This document shows, in pieces, positions 27,643-36,447 of a DNA stretch of 64,000 nt; the stretch's first letter is position 1, and each line of letters starts with the position of its first letter. The translations under genes and the position numbers were made by a program. A model generated the notes under the pieces. That model saw only the letters and a program-made list of their open reading frames with translations. It had not been told where the DNA came from and did no database searches. Source of the DNA: JAVBQL01 sp031549085. Lineage in GTDB: Bacteria > Spirochaetota > GWE2-31-10 > MWDO01. The stretch lies in the NCBI GenBank assembly GCA_031549085.1, contig JAVBQL010000013.1:285168-349167 (forward strand), written 5' to 3'.

Positions 27643-27914
27643 TATTTCCCCCAAAAAAAGAGTAGCTCTATTAATTAAAGACAAAAAATAGATACTTCTT
27701 CTCTATTTTTATCGTCATATGATACTTTTTCTTTAAAAAAAATTTTACAACTAATTTTATTATATTTCTACAACTTTTTACTATTTTTTTTAATATTTTG
27801 CTTAAATTTTTATCAAATTATATCTAAAATAAAAATAGATTAATAATTTAAAAAAGTAGATAGCTATTTTGAGTAAATATTGTTTTTGAATCCCCCCTAA
27901 TACTTGAGAAATGT

Positions 27915-28850
27915 CTATTTCAAAGATTCAATCGCTTTATCAAGCGTCTCTACACTATTAACAGAGAGAGCCAGTTTACTTTTGTCTATATTTCTAACAA
28001 GCCCAGATAGCGTTTTCCCAGGTCCAACCTCTATAAATGTATCAAAGCCCATATTAATAAGATTTTCTATTGTTTTTCTCCATCTAACTGGTGAGTACAT
28101 CTGTTTTACAAGCATATCTGTCAATTCGTTATCATTATGAGGAAGGGCAGTCACATTGGAATATATAACCTTATCGCCTAACTTTGAAAAGTTATATTTT
28201 TCAAGTATAGTTTTTAGCTCTTCACTGCCATTTTTTAAAAAAGGTGAGTGGAAAGGGCCAGAGACTGCCAGAGGAACAATCTTTTTTGCTCCAGCTGCTA
28301 TTAAAAGCTCGTTAGCTTTCTCCAGTCCCTTTTTACTACCACTTATCACAAGCTGTCCTGGAGAGTTATAGTTTGCTGGAACAACAATCTCTTTGAAATC
28401 CCTCTCAATTTTGTCACAAATCTCTTCTATAATTAGATCATCAAGGCCAAGTACTGCAGCCATTCCACCATTGGTCTCTTTAACCAATCTCTCCATCAAA
28501 GAGCCACGATCACGAACAATTTTTAAGCCATCTTCCAAAGAGATAACCTCTGAACCTGTTAGAGCAGAGTATTCCCCAAGGCTGAAGCCAGCAAAGGCCT
28601 CCCCCTTTATACCATTTTGGTTTAAAAGTTTATAGCATATATATGACATCAAGAGTATCGCAGGCTGTGTGTTTGTTGTTATTTTTAGATCCTCTTCTGG
28701 ACCATTGAAACAGATGTTTTTTATATCAGTCTTTAAAACATCATTTGCCTTATCAAAATATTCTTTGGCCAAAGGGTACTTGTCATAAAGATCTTTTCCC
28801 ATTCCAACAGATTGTGAACCTTGCCCTGCAAAAAGAGTAGCTATCTTCAT
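27915..28850 (-). CDS. fabD: Malonyl-CoA:ACP transacylase
   Basis: A 311-residue FabD of normal length. Visible motifs are FAGQGSQ at the N-terminus, the nucleophile Ser90 in GFSLGEYSAL, the catalytic His region in VSGPFHSPFL and IEVGPGKTLSGL near the end. It moves the malonyl group from CoA to acyl carrier protein for fatty-acid elongation. The start overlaps accA by 4 nt (ATGA), so it is coupled to the acetyl-CoA carboxylase genes. The gap after it (27685-27914) is very A/T-rich and may hold a promoter for the flagellar genes, but no clear one was found. Confidence 0.96.
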   Translation of the reverse strand: MKIATLFAGQGSQSVGMGKDLYDKYPLAKEYFDKANDVLKTDIKNICFNGPEEDLKITTNTQPAILLMSYICYKLLNQNGIKGEAFAGFSLGEYSALTGSEVISLEDGLKIVRDRGSLMERLVKETNGGMAAVLGLDDLIIEEICDKIERDFKEIVVPANYNSPGQLVISGSKKGLEKANELLIAAGAKKIVPLAVSGPFHSPFLKNGSEELKTILEKYNFSKLGDKVIYSNVTALPHNDNELTDMLVKQMYSPVRWRKTIENLINMGFDTFIEVGPGKTLSGLVRNIDKSKLALSVNSVETLDKAIESLK

Positions 28851-29818
28851 TTTTCATTCCCCTCCGTAAAAAAGCCAAGCTGTCTTATCTTCTTATATCT
28901 ATTTTCCAACAAATCCTCATCACTATATTGAAATAGCTCCTCAAGTGTTGTTAGAAGCTTTGTCTTTATATTATCCATAGTTTTTTCGAAGTCCTCATGA
29001 GCTCCACCTTGAGGTTCTTCGATGATATCATCAATTACACCCATTCTAAGAAGGTTGTTGGGATCCATCTTCATAGCCTCTGCTGCTTCCGGCGCTCTTG
29101 CAGAGTCTTTCCAAAGGATAGATGCACACCCTTCGGGAGAGATTACGGAGTATATTGTGTTTGAGAGCATAAATACCTTATCTGCGACCCCTAGTGCCAA
29201 TGCACCTCCAGATCCACCCTCACCTGTAACAATAGAGATTATGGGAGTCTTAAGCATAGACATCTTTGCAAGGTTTACTGCAATAGCCTCTCCCTGTCCA
29301 CGCTCCTCTGCACCAATGCCGGGGTATGCTCCTGGTGTATCTATAAAACATATTATTGGACGTTTAAATTTTTCAGCCTGTCTCATCATACGAAGAGCCT
29401 TGCGGTATCCTTCAGGATGAGGCATTCCAAAGTGCCTCTTTAGATTATCTTTTGTATCACGTCCTTTTTGATGACCAATAACTGTCACAGGTATCCCTTC
29501 AAAAAAGCCAATGCCTGACACTATTGCAGAGTCATCCATATATTGTCTGTCTCCATGCAGTTGTATGAAATCTGTTAATAGATATTTTATGTAATCAATA
29601 GTGGTAGGTCGTCCGGGGTTTCTTGCAAGCTGCACCCTCTCAAAAGGTGTAATCTTTCTATAAAGCTCAGTTTTAAGAGTTAGTGTTGTCTCTTGGAGCT
29701 GTTTTATTATATTGTTTATTGGGCTCTCTTTTTCACTAGTCTCTTTTATCTCCTCTTTTAATGAAGATAATTTTTCTTGTAAAGATTTTAGTTCTGCCTC
29801 TATTTGTGTTCTTTCCAT
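28847..29818 (-). CDS. accA: Acetyl-CoA carboxylase carboxyltransferase subunit alpha
   Basis: A 323-residue AccA with an N-terminal helical segment and the carboxyltransferase fold: HGDRQYMDDSAIVSGIG, GHQKGRDTKDNLKRHFGM, PEGYRKALRMMR, CFIDTPGAYPGIGAEERGQ and GEGGSGGALALGV are all conserved. With AccD it transfers carboxyl from biotin to acetyl-CoA, making malonyl-CoA. accD lies 14 nt upstream and fabD overlaps downstream. accB and accC are elsewhere. Confidence 0.97.
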   Translation of the reverse strand: MERTQIEAELKSLQEKLSSLKEEIKETSEKESPINNIIKQLQETTLTLKTELYRKITPFERVQLARNPGRPTTIDYIKYLLTDFIQLHGDRQYMDDSAIVSGIGFFEGIPVTVIGHQKGRDTKDNLKRHFGMPHPEGYRKALRMMRQAEKFKRPIICFIDTPGAYPGIGAEERGQGEAIAVNLAKMSMLKTPIISIVTGEGGSGGALALGVADKVFMLSNTIYSVISPEGCASILWKDSARAPEAAEAMKMDPNNLLRMGVIDDIIEEPQGGAHEDFEKTMDNIKTKLLTTLEELFQYSDEDLLENRYKKIRQLGFFTEGNEK

Positions 29819-29832
29819 ATATCTTATCCCCC

Positions 29833-30651
29833 CTATTTTAATCCATATTGTTCAATTCTATAGTTTTTATTTTTTTGCTGTATATGAAGCTTTAATATGT
29901 TTGAAAGAGTATCTTTCATCATAGCTCTTGGCACAATCTTATCAATAAGTCCATGCTCTAATAGGAATTCAGAACGTTGGAATCCATCAGGCAGTTTTTG
30001 ATTAATTGTTTGCTCTATTACTCTAGGCCCCGCAAAACCTATCAAAGCCTTTGGTTCTGCAATTATTATATCTCCCAAATATGCAAATGAGGCAGTAACC
30101 CCTCCAGTTGTTGGGTGTGTCATAACAGAGACAAAAAGAAGCCCCTTCTCATTATGTTTTTCTGCCGCAGCAGAGGTCTTTGCCATCTGCATAAGAGATA
30201 AAATCCCTTCCTGCATACGAGCCCCACCTGAGGCAGCAAATATAATAACAGGGAGGTTATGTTCAGTTGCATATTCAAAAACTCTAGTAATCTTCTCTCC
30301 AACAACAGAACCCATACTTGCCATAATAAATCTTGTATCCATAATTCCAATAGCAATTGGAGTTTTATCTATGGTTGCAGTACCTGTAACAACCGCTTCA
30401 TTAGATTTTGTCTCCTTCATAGCAATCTCAAGCTTTTTGTCATATTCAGGAAACCCTATAGGATCTCCGCTCTTCATCTTCTTGTCCATCTCAACAAAAC
30501 TTCCCTTGTCCACAGTGTAGGAGAGCCTGATTTTTGGATCTATTCTATGGTGAAAACTGCAGTCAGGACAAACATAAAAGTTGGCCTCCAATATATTCTC
30601 AAAATGGGTAGTTCCACAACTTGGACATTTGGTAAAAAGATTATTAGGCAT
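29833..30651 (-). CDS. accD: Acetyl-CoA carboxylase carboxyltransferase subunit beta
   Basis: A 272-residue AccD. The N-terminal zinc ribbon is CPSCGTTHFENILEANFYVC followed by PDCSFHHR, with four cysteines. The carboxyltransferase fold shows FASGGARMQEGILSLMQMAK and THPTTGGVTASFAYLGD. It is the first gene of an accD-accA-fabD group that runs in the same direction as the flagellar genes. GGAGT precedes ATG 30651 and a sigma-70-like promoter lies just upstream. Confidence 0.97.
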   Translation of the reverse strand: MPNNLFTKCPSCGTTHFENILEANFYVCPDCSFHHRIDPKIRLSYTVDKGSFVEMDKKMKSGDPIGFPEYDKKLEIAMKETKSNEAVVTGTATIDKTPIAIGIMDTRFIMASMGSVVGEKITRVFEYATEHNLPVIIFAASGGARMQEGILSLMQMAKTSAAAEKHNEKGLLFVSVMTHPTTGGVTASFAYLGDIIIAEPKALIGFAGPRVIEQTINQKLPDGFQRSEFLLEHGLIDKIVPRAMMKDTLSNILKLHIQQKNKNYRIEQYGLK

Positions 30652-30676
30652 ATTTTTTTACTCCAGAAAAATCTAT

Positions 30677-30704
30677 ATTATAATTAAATATATTATATTA
30701 TCAA
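30677..30704 (-). promoter_or_regulatory. Sigma-70-like promoter for accD
   Basis: On the minus strand TTGATA, a 16-nt spacer and TATAAT end 26 nt before the accD start codon. The other sequence in 30652-30978 is A/T-rich and holds only the terminator of the upstream lipoprotein gene. Confidence 0.55.
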
Positions 30705-30884
30705 GAAAATTATTTCTTTAATAATATAAAAATATCTTTTATTAGTTTATTTTTTTAAAAAAATAGACTTCGAAAAAAATAATATTTACTTATACAAAAA
30801 GAAATAAAAAATGTCAAAAAAAAGCTATTGGCTTACACAATATTTTTAACTAGGGTAGCATTATAGTAGCCTAAAAGATAAAAA

Positions 30885-30939
30885 AAAATAGATATATGAA
30901 ATAATAATATTTAAAAACTATTATTTTAATATCTATTTT
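30885..30939 (-). terminator. Terminator after small lipoprotein gene
   Basis: AAAATAGATAT (30885-30895) pairs with ATATCTATTTT (30929-30939), with further pairing of ATAATAATA and TATTATT inside, and a run of eight T on the minus strand follows. Confidence 0.55.
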
Positions 30940-30978
30940 CTTATTAAATTTAGTTGTAACTGTGAAATATAAGATGTT

Positions 30979-31374
30979 CTATAGGTATGTTACTGTCAAT
31001 CCATTTACATTGTCTACTGTAAAAATTGTTGTATTTTGTCTAAACTCAACATCATAGAGACGATAAAAAGTAACTGTTCCATTTACCTCATTATATGCTT
31101 CAATTGTCACATAATAGTAGTTTGTTACCACATCACCAACATCAAAACTACCTCCGCTACTAATTGGCCCTGGGAGGAGATTGTATACTTCCCAATAATA
31201 GTAGTAGTAATAGTAGTCTGAAGTTATATATGCAGCTACCAAATCGTTGTTTGCAGGAAGATTGTTTACAATTTTTACATCACATGTATCAGGCTCCTCT
31301 GGAACTGGCACTGGACATGATGTAAAAAAGAGCATTGATAATAAGGCTAAAAAACATAAGGCATACTTTCTCAC
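30979..31374 (-). CDS. Small lipoprotein with polytyrosine run
   Basis: A 131-residue protein starting at GTG 31374 with AAGGAG upstream. It has a lipoprotein signal peptide with lipobox FFTSC (Cys20), then PVPVPEEPDTC and a region likely to form one beta domain. Residues 54-60 are seven consecutive tyrosines encoded by mixed TAC/TAT codons, followed by further Tyr-rich segments (NYYYVTIEAYNE). I recognise no family. It should be anchored to a membrane facing the periplasm or the surface. A terminator follows, so it is probably transcribed alone. Confidence 0.75.
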   Translation of the reverse strand: MRKYALCFLALLSMLFFTSCPVPVPEEPDTCDVKIVNNLPANNDLVAAYITSDYYYYYYYWEVYNLLPGPISSGGSFDVGDVVTNYYYVTIEAYNEVNGTVTFYRLYDVEFRQNTTIFTVDNVNGLTVTYL

Positions 31375-31435
31375 TTGATACTCCTTAAAAAAAATATATT
31401 TTTATAAAAAAATTTGTTTTTAATTATAAAAAATA

Positions 31436-32536
31436 TTAAAGATCTTCTTTAAGCTTCTCTTCAATGTAATTAATCTTTAATGCCTCTATTATCGGATCAA
31501 TATTTCCATCCATAAATGAGTCAAGGTTATATATTGTCATATTTATTCTGTGATCTGTTACTCTGTTCTGTGGAAAGTTGTATGTTCGTATCTTTTCTGA
31601 TCTGTCACCTGATCCAACCTGCTCTTTTCTTGCCTCTGATCTTTCACTATTAACTTTTGACTGCTCCATCTCAAATATTCTTGATCTAAGAACCTTCATT
31701 GCTGATGCCTTATTTTGTCCCTGACTTCTGTTGTCTTGACATTTAACAACTGTTCCTGTTGGAATATGTGTAATTCGAACAGCAGACTCTGTCTTGTTTA
31801 CATGCTGTCCGCCTGCACCGCTTGCACGAAGCACATCAATACGTAGGTCTTCCTGCCTTATCTCTATATCAACCTCCTCCACCTCTGGAAGAATCGCAAC
31901 TGTAACAGCCGAGGTGTGTATCCTGCCATTTGTCTCTGTTGTTGGTATACGCTGAACTCTATGTCCGCCATATTCGTACCTCAGATGTTCATATACATTC
32001 TTGCCTGTTATAGAGAAGATAATCTCTTTATAACCACCAAGACCAGTTTCACTGGAGTCAATAAGTTCCACCTTCCATCTCTTTATTTCACTATAACGTG
32101 TGTACATTCTAAAGAGATCTGCACAAAATAGAGCTGCCTCTTCACCACCTGTCCCTGCCCTTATTTCTACAATTATATTCTTATTTGCCAATGGATCTGG
32201 CGGAATCAGGATCTTCTTTATACTGTTATAGCTTTTAGTTATATCATCTAATAGTTTATCCAGATCCTCTCTTGCCATCTCCTTAAGATCAGGGTCACTC
32301 TCTGTGTTGTATAGTTCCAATGAGTCACCATACTGCTTAAGCTCTCTTCTATATTTATCATATGCAATAACTAAATCTTCCAGATCAGAACGCTCTTTAC
32401 CCAAAGTTCTATATAGGTTTTGATCATTTATTACCTCAAGCTTTGCAAGTTCATTGTCCAGTTCCAAATATCTTGATTTTGCTTTATCAAGTTTTGCGAT
32501 TGTTTTATCTTTAAATTTTAGTTCATCAAGCTCCAT
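31436..32536 (-). CDS. prfA: Peptide chain release factor 1
   Basis: A 366-residue RF1 of normal length. The GGQ catalytic loop is RASGAGGQHVNKTESAVRI; the codon-recognition segment HRVQRIPTTETNGRIHTS places it in the class I release factor family. It ends translation at UAA and UAG. The frame opens at GTG 32539, but ATG 32536 has AGAGG at 5 nt and is preferred. prmC, the usual partner, is not adjacent here. Confidence 0.96.
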   Translation of the reverse strand: MELDELKFKDKTIAKLDKAKSRYLELDNELAKLEVINDQNLYRTLGKERSDLEDLVIAYDKYRRELKQYGDSLELYNTESDPDLKEMAREDLDKLLDDITKSYNSIKKILIPPDPLANKNIIVEIRAGTGGEEAALFCADLFRMYTRYSEIKRWKVELIDSSETGLGGYKEIIFSITGKNVYEHLRYEYGGHRVQRIPTTETNGRIHTSAVTVAILPEVEEVDIEIRQEDLRIDVLRASGAGGQHVNKTESAVRITHIPTGTVVKCQDNRSQGQNKASAMKVLRSRIFEMEQSKVNSERSEARKEQVGSGDRSEKIRTYNFPQNRVTDHRINMTIYNLDSFMDGNIDPIIEALKINYIEEKLKEDL

Positions 32537-32631
32537 CACTACCTCTTTCTATATAAGTAAAATAATAAAAAAATATAAAAAAATCTATTTTTTGTTTTTT
32601 AGGAATTTATAAAAAATGGTCTCTATTCAAG

Positions 32632-34209
32632 CTAAGCAAAAATTTCAGTGGATTTTAAAAAGTCTGCAACCTTTTTTGCATCTGTGTCTAATGCTCTGTC
32701 CTCATCAACAAACTTTGAGATATTTCTAATCTCTTTGTAGACCTTTTTTGAAAATGAGCCAAACTTATCTATACCAATCAAATCCATTGCCTGAGTGAGT
32801 GCCATGATATGGACTGAATATTGATTGTAGATGAGCTCCACCTGCTCACGAAGTTTGCGGGCACTTATTGTCCCAAGCGAAACCTTATCTTGATTAAGTG
32901 ACTCTGTTGGACGAGAGTGTATACTAACAGGTGCTGATAAGAAGTTTGCTTCACTGGCTAGGGCAGTCATTGTTATTTGAGCAGCCTTAAAACCATGAAA
33001 AATACCCATTTTTGAAGGTTCATCAATGAAAGGAATTAAATTTGATGTTAAATTATTAAATTTGCCATCAATAATAAGCTCTGCCTGTTTCTCTGCCAAA
33101 TCTGATATATTTGCAACTGCAACTCTTAAGTAGTCTGCAGCCAAAGTAATATGACCACCATAGAAATTGCCGCTGTTGTATATAATATTATTCTCTTCAT
33201 CAATCAGTGGATTATCATTTGATGAGTTGAGCTCATTCTCTATCCATGTTTTAGTAAAGATAAGTGTATCACGAAGTGCCCCATTAACATGAGGAGCACA
33301 GCGAAGTGAATATCTATCTTGAATCTTCACATCATGCTTTTTGTAGAGATCCTCATCTATTGTTCCAATATCTTTCAATAGATCCTCATACTTGCGGGCT
33401 CTCTTTGAATCTTTTATAACAGATGTTATATAGTTTGCAGAATCAATTTGACCTATATGATTTTTTATTGCACTAACTTTCTCTCTATATGGAAGATCAT
33501 TTCCCTCCAAAACCTCAACAGTTGCACCTGTGATAAAATCTGATATGTTTGCAAGCCTCTTTATATCCATCCACGCAAGGGAGATTAGGGCAGTCATCAC
33601 AGACGTTCCATTCATTATTGCCAGTCCCTCTTTTGCCTGAAGTGGAAGGGGAGTGATATTCTCTTTTTTGAAAGCCTCGCTCGTAGTGGTTAGCTCTCCT
33701 TTATAATAAACATTTCTTTCACCCATTATAGCAGCAGCAAGATAGCCTAGTGGGGTTAGATCCCCTGAAGCACCAACAGAGCCAAGTTTTGGAATGGCTG
33801 GTGAGATACCTTTATTAAGAAAGGAGAGCATAATCTCTGCAAGTTCAGCTCTTATTGCTGAATAACCTTTTATGTTTGAATTCAGTCTTGCAAGGACAAC
33901 AGCACGCCCCTCTTTTTCAGAGAAGTAATCACCCATACCTATTCCATGGTAGGCAACCAAATATTTTTGAAGCAAGTGGGAGCGCTCCGAGTGGATTTGG
34001 TTATCACAAGAGTCTCCAAAGCCTGTTGTTACACCATATACTGGGTAGCCTTTTGCAATATAGTCTTCCAAGAATTTTCTTGATTTTTTTAATCGTTCAA
34101 TGAAAGCTTTATCTTCAGGGAATGATACTTCATAGTTATTATTTACTATATTGTATAGTTCTTCTATTTTTAGGCTATTGCCGTCGATTGTTATTCTATT
34201 TTTTGACAT
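32632..34209 (-). CDS. Histidine/aromatic amino acid ammonia-lyase
   Basis: A 525-residue MIO-dependent ammonia-lyase. The residues that cyclise to the MIO cofactor are Ala147-Ser148-Gly149 in GSVGASGDLTPLG. GEGLAI-type NGT motif (AIMNGTSVMTALISLA), SLRCAPHVNGA, ENELNSSNDNPL and the FYGGHITLA stretch are all conserved. It removes ammonia from histidine to give urocanate, or acts on an aromatic amino acid. The substrate-selectivity loop reads YLVAYHGIGMG, with Tyr-His where histidine lyases normally have Ser-His, so I leave the substrate open. No hutU, hutI or other hut gene is nearby. Confidence 0.85.
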   Translation of the reverse strand: MSKNRITIDGNSLKIEELYNIVNNNYEVSFPEDKAFIERLKKSRKFLEDYIAKGYPVYGVTTGFGDSCDNQIHSERSHLLQKYLVAYHGIGMGDYFSEKEGRAVVLARLNSNIKGYSAIRAELAEIMLSFLNKGISPAIPKLGSVGASGDLTPLGYLAAAIMGERNVYYKGELTTTSEAFKKENITPLPLQAKEGLAIMNGTSVMTALISLAWMDIKRLANISDFITGATVEVLEGNDLPYREKVSAIKNHIGQIDSANYITSVIKDSKRARKYEDLLKDIGTIDEDLYKKHDVKIQDRYSLRCAPHVNGALRDTLIFTKTWIENELNSSNDNPLIDEENNIIYNSGNFYGGHITLAADYLRVAVANISDLAEKQAELIIDGKFNNLTSNLIPFIDEPSKMGIFHGFKAAQITMTALASEANFLSAPVSIHSRPTESLNQDKVSLGTISARKLREQVELIYNQYSVHIMALTQAMDLIGIDKFGSFSKKVYKEIRNISKFVDEDRALDTDAKKVADFLKSTEIFA

Positions 34210-34282
34210 ATATTATCCTTAGTCTTTATTAATGAGATTTTTTGATTTAAAAAATGATTTTTTTAAATGAGATCAAAAAAAT

Positions 34283-34311
34283 AGTATAAGTAAAAGCTTA
34301 AAAAAAATCAA
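34283..34311 (-). promoter_or_regulatory. Sigma-70-like promoter for the ammonia-lyase gene
   Basis: TTGATT, a 17-nt spacer and TATACT on the minus strand. The leader of about 70 nt to the start codon contains an A/T-rich inverted repeat (ATTTTTTTGATC ... AAATCAAAAAAT). Confidence 0.55.
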
Positions 34312-34345
34312 GTATTTTTTAAGTGGTATCTATTTGTTATATAAT

Positions 34346-34674
34346 GATAACACTCTTTGTATAGCTCTATTCTATAAAATAGTCCTATATAAGCCTACAT
34401 TAATAATTAAACTTACATTCTGGTTTACTGGTCATTAAGTGAATATATAACGAGCGAATGGTACTTAAAAGAAAGAAAAAAAGAAAAAGTAAATATTTAG
34501 AGGGGGGATAAAATCCCACCCTCTAAATATTTATTCTCTCTTCTTTCTCTTTTTTGAGTAGCGTTCTCTCGTTATATATCTTCGTACTGATAAAGAAACT
34601 AAGTATAAAGTTGTTCTGCTAATTTGATGTTGATAGGACGCTTATAAAAATAGAGCTATATGAAAAGTGTTATC
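34346..34674. repeat. Foldback repeat element B (about 330 bp, MITE-like)
   Basis: A long imperfect inverted repeat. The ends are GATAACACTCTTTGTATAGC (left) and its near-complement TATATGAAAAGTGTTATC (right). Further in, CGAGCGAATGGTACTTAAAA pairs with the run TTTTTTGAGTAGCGTTCTCT. The centre is a hairpin of TAAATATTTAGAGGGGGG with CCACCCTCTAAATATTTA. Related elements lie at 7159, 36661 and 44205. There is no open reading frame, so it resembles a non-autonomous mobile repeat or a structured RNA. Confidence 0.75.
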
Positions 34675-34706
34675 TTTATGAATATTCAAAAAAATAGATG
34701 GTTTCA

Positions 34707-34948
34707 AAAAAATAAAGGGAGCAGCAGGCCAAAGACAATTGCGCTTTAAAAGGCATGGTAGCAAACATCTTATTTTAGTTTAAAGTTCTAAAAAAGGCAT
34801 GCCCACAAAAGCAAAGGTCTCACACTGCTACTCCCTGCGATGACAAGAGTAAAAACAGCCCATATGCAATCATGGGCATGCCTCTCCACCGCAGGTATCC
34901 AAGCCTATAAGGGTGAGTGCCTCAAACTTGGAGACCGAAACCGTATCA
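34707..34948 (-). ncRNA. Structured RNA of about 240 nt, identity unassigned (6S RNA-like candidate)
   Basis: This non-coding stretch has its own promoter on the minus strand (34955-34982), beginning near GGTTTGATACGGTTTCGG. It is richer in GC than the flanks and has several pairings: GGTCTCC near the 5' end with GAGACC further on, ACCTGCG with CGCAGGG, and CCCATGAT with ATATGGG. A final stem, GGGAGTAGCAG (34835-34825) with CTGCTGCTCCC (34727-34717), precedes TTTATTTTTTT, a good terminator. The size and the CCTGCGGTGGAGAGGCATG segment recall 6S RNA, but I could not verify the consensus. tmRNA, RNase P and SRP RNA signatures were not seen. Confidence 0.65.
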
Positions 34949-34954
34949 AACCAC

Positions 34955-34982
34955 ATTATAGTCTATTTTATGGATAAATCAA
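34955..34982 (-). promoter_or_regulatory. Promoter of the structured RNA
   Basis: Minus-strand TTGATT, a 16-nt spacer and a perfect TATAAT. The predicted transcript would start around 34947-34948, about seven nucleotides after the -10 box. Confidence 0.65.
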
Positions 34983-35118
34983 GATTTTTTTGTTAGGAAG
35001 CGGTGGGCTTTGTGGTTCTTTTGAATAGCCTTTTTAATTTTAATTAAAAAAGAGAGACTCCCCAAAAAGAGTCTCTCTTAAGCACTATTCACTTAATTTT
35101 ATTAGTGAAGGTTATTTT

Positions 35119-36447
35119 TTATGGGGTGTCCCATGTAAAGTCTGTTGTCCAAAGGTTTGGATCTGTTCCCTTGACTTCTTGAATGACAGCTGGTCCTGCA
35201 TCACCTTTGATGAATTTTGGAGCAGTGCCATTTTTAAAGAGTGCTTCTATAGTAGATGTTACAGTGGCTGTTGTCTTTCCATATATAGTGCAGTTAGAGA
35301 TGATTGCTGTGCCTTGACTATTGGAAACTCCACAAGAATCTTTCGCACTAGAGCTCTCTGATGCTCCCACTATTGTACCACCCTCAATGGATAGCGTGCC
35401 ATTGTTAATAACACCATAAACTTTATTACTCACTGTTGTAGTTCCTGCAGATCCAGCTATTGTTCCGCTCTTAATGGTTGTTGTGCCATAATGATTGTAA
35501 ATACTAGAGACATTAGTAACCACTGCGGTATCTCCTGTTGCAGCGGTTATTGTACATCCACTGATAGTTGTTGTGCCTCCACTAGTATAAACGCCATCAA
35601 TACTAATTACTGAAGTATTACCTGTTGCACTCCCTACTGTAGTATTATCAGTTGTACCTACTATTGTAGTATCAACAATTGTTGCTGTGCCACTAAAATT
35701 AGAAATACCAGAAATACTATTTGCTGTAACATTATCTACTGCTCCTCTGATTGCAGCGCCACTGACGATTAGTGTGCCATAATAATTATAGATACCACAA
35801 ACATTAGTAGTTACTTCTGAGTCCCCTGCTGCACCTGTTATTGTCCCACCAATGATAGATAGCCTACTATTAGCGTCATTATGAAAACCAAAAACAGATA
35901 ATAGAGTGCCACTCTCTACCATTATGATATCACAATTATCAACTGTCATATCTCCACTATTTTTCACTCCATAGGCATATTTATAGACACCGCTATCATA
36001 TATAGCCCCCTTTATATCAAGGTTTTCAAGCGTTACCTTGCTTCCTTCTTTTGTGTTTATATGGCCATCATGATCTTTTCCCTCTCCTCCATCTATCGTA
36101 CTCTTGTCGTCTTTGTTGGATCTTATCCAGCTTGTGTTGTAGCCCCCCTTGATCGTTATAGGAACAGTGGCTGTGATGGTAACAATATCACTATATGTTC
36201 CACTTGCCACATAGATAGTAGCACCTTTTGAACTGTCAACTATAGTAAGAGCCTTTGAGATGCTCTTTAGTGGCTGTTCCATAGAACCATCACTATTATC
36301 ATTACCAGTGGTAGAGACATAGATTTCTGTTCTAGCGTTTGAATCGTTCTTGTCTTCACCAGCTCCAGCTTCACAGCCAACAAAAGTAACCATAATAAAA
36401 AACAGTATCAAAGCAATAAAAAAGGGGCTTCTATTTTTTGATTTCAT
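35119..36447 (-). CDS. Lipoprotein with DUF1565-like and beta-helix repeats
   Basis: A 442-residue protein with a lipoprotein signal peptide (lipobox TFVGC, Cys25). Residues 41-100 resemble DUF1565 (EIYVSTTGNDNSDGSMEQPL then SISKAL, TIYVASGTYSD), common at the start of right-handed beta-helix proteins. The remainder has about eight coils of the type CGIYNYYGTLIVSGAAIRGA, rich in Gly, Thr, Ser and Asn, as in pectate-lyase-like folds. It is likely to face the outside of the cell and may bind or act on polysaccharide, but no catalytic residues are recognisable. AAGGAG precedes ATG 36447. A and T use resembles neighbours. Confidence 0.8.
   Translation of the reverse strand: MKSKNRSPFFIALILFFIMVTFVGCEAGAGEDKNDSNARTEIYVSTTGNDNSDGSMEQPLKSISKALTIVDSSKGATIYVASGTYSDIVTITATVPITIKGGYNTSWIRSNKDDKSTIDGGEGKDHDGHINTKEGSKVTLENLDIKGAIYDSGVYKYAYGVKNSGDMTVDNCDIIMVESGTLLSVFGFHNDANSRLSIIGGTITGAAGDSEVTTNVCGIYNYYGTLIVSGAAIRGAVDNVTANSISGISNFSGTATIVDTTIVGTTDNTTVGSATGNTSVISIDGVYTSGGTTTISGCTITAATGDTAVVTNVSSIYNHYGTTTIKSGTIAGSAGTTTVSNKVYGVINNGTLSIEGGTIVGASESSSAKDSCGVSNSQGTAIISNCTIYGKTTATVTSTIEALFKNGTAPKFIKGDAGPAVIQEVKGTDPNLWTTDFTWDTP

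Noticed and set aside
27685..27914. Sigma-28 promoter for flbD-motA
   Set aside because: No TAAA-N15-GCCGATAA-like pair was found; only a lone TATAAT without a good -35 box.
34707..34948. tmRNA, RNase P RNA or SRP RNA
   Set aside because: No tRNA-like ends or tag frame, no GAGGAAAGTCC core and no GGAAGCAGCC apical loop on the transcribed strand.
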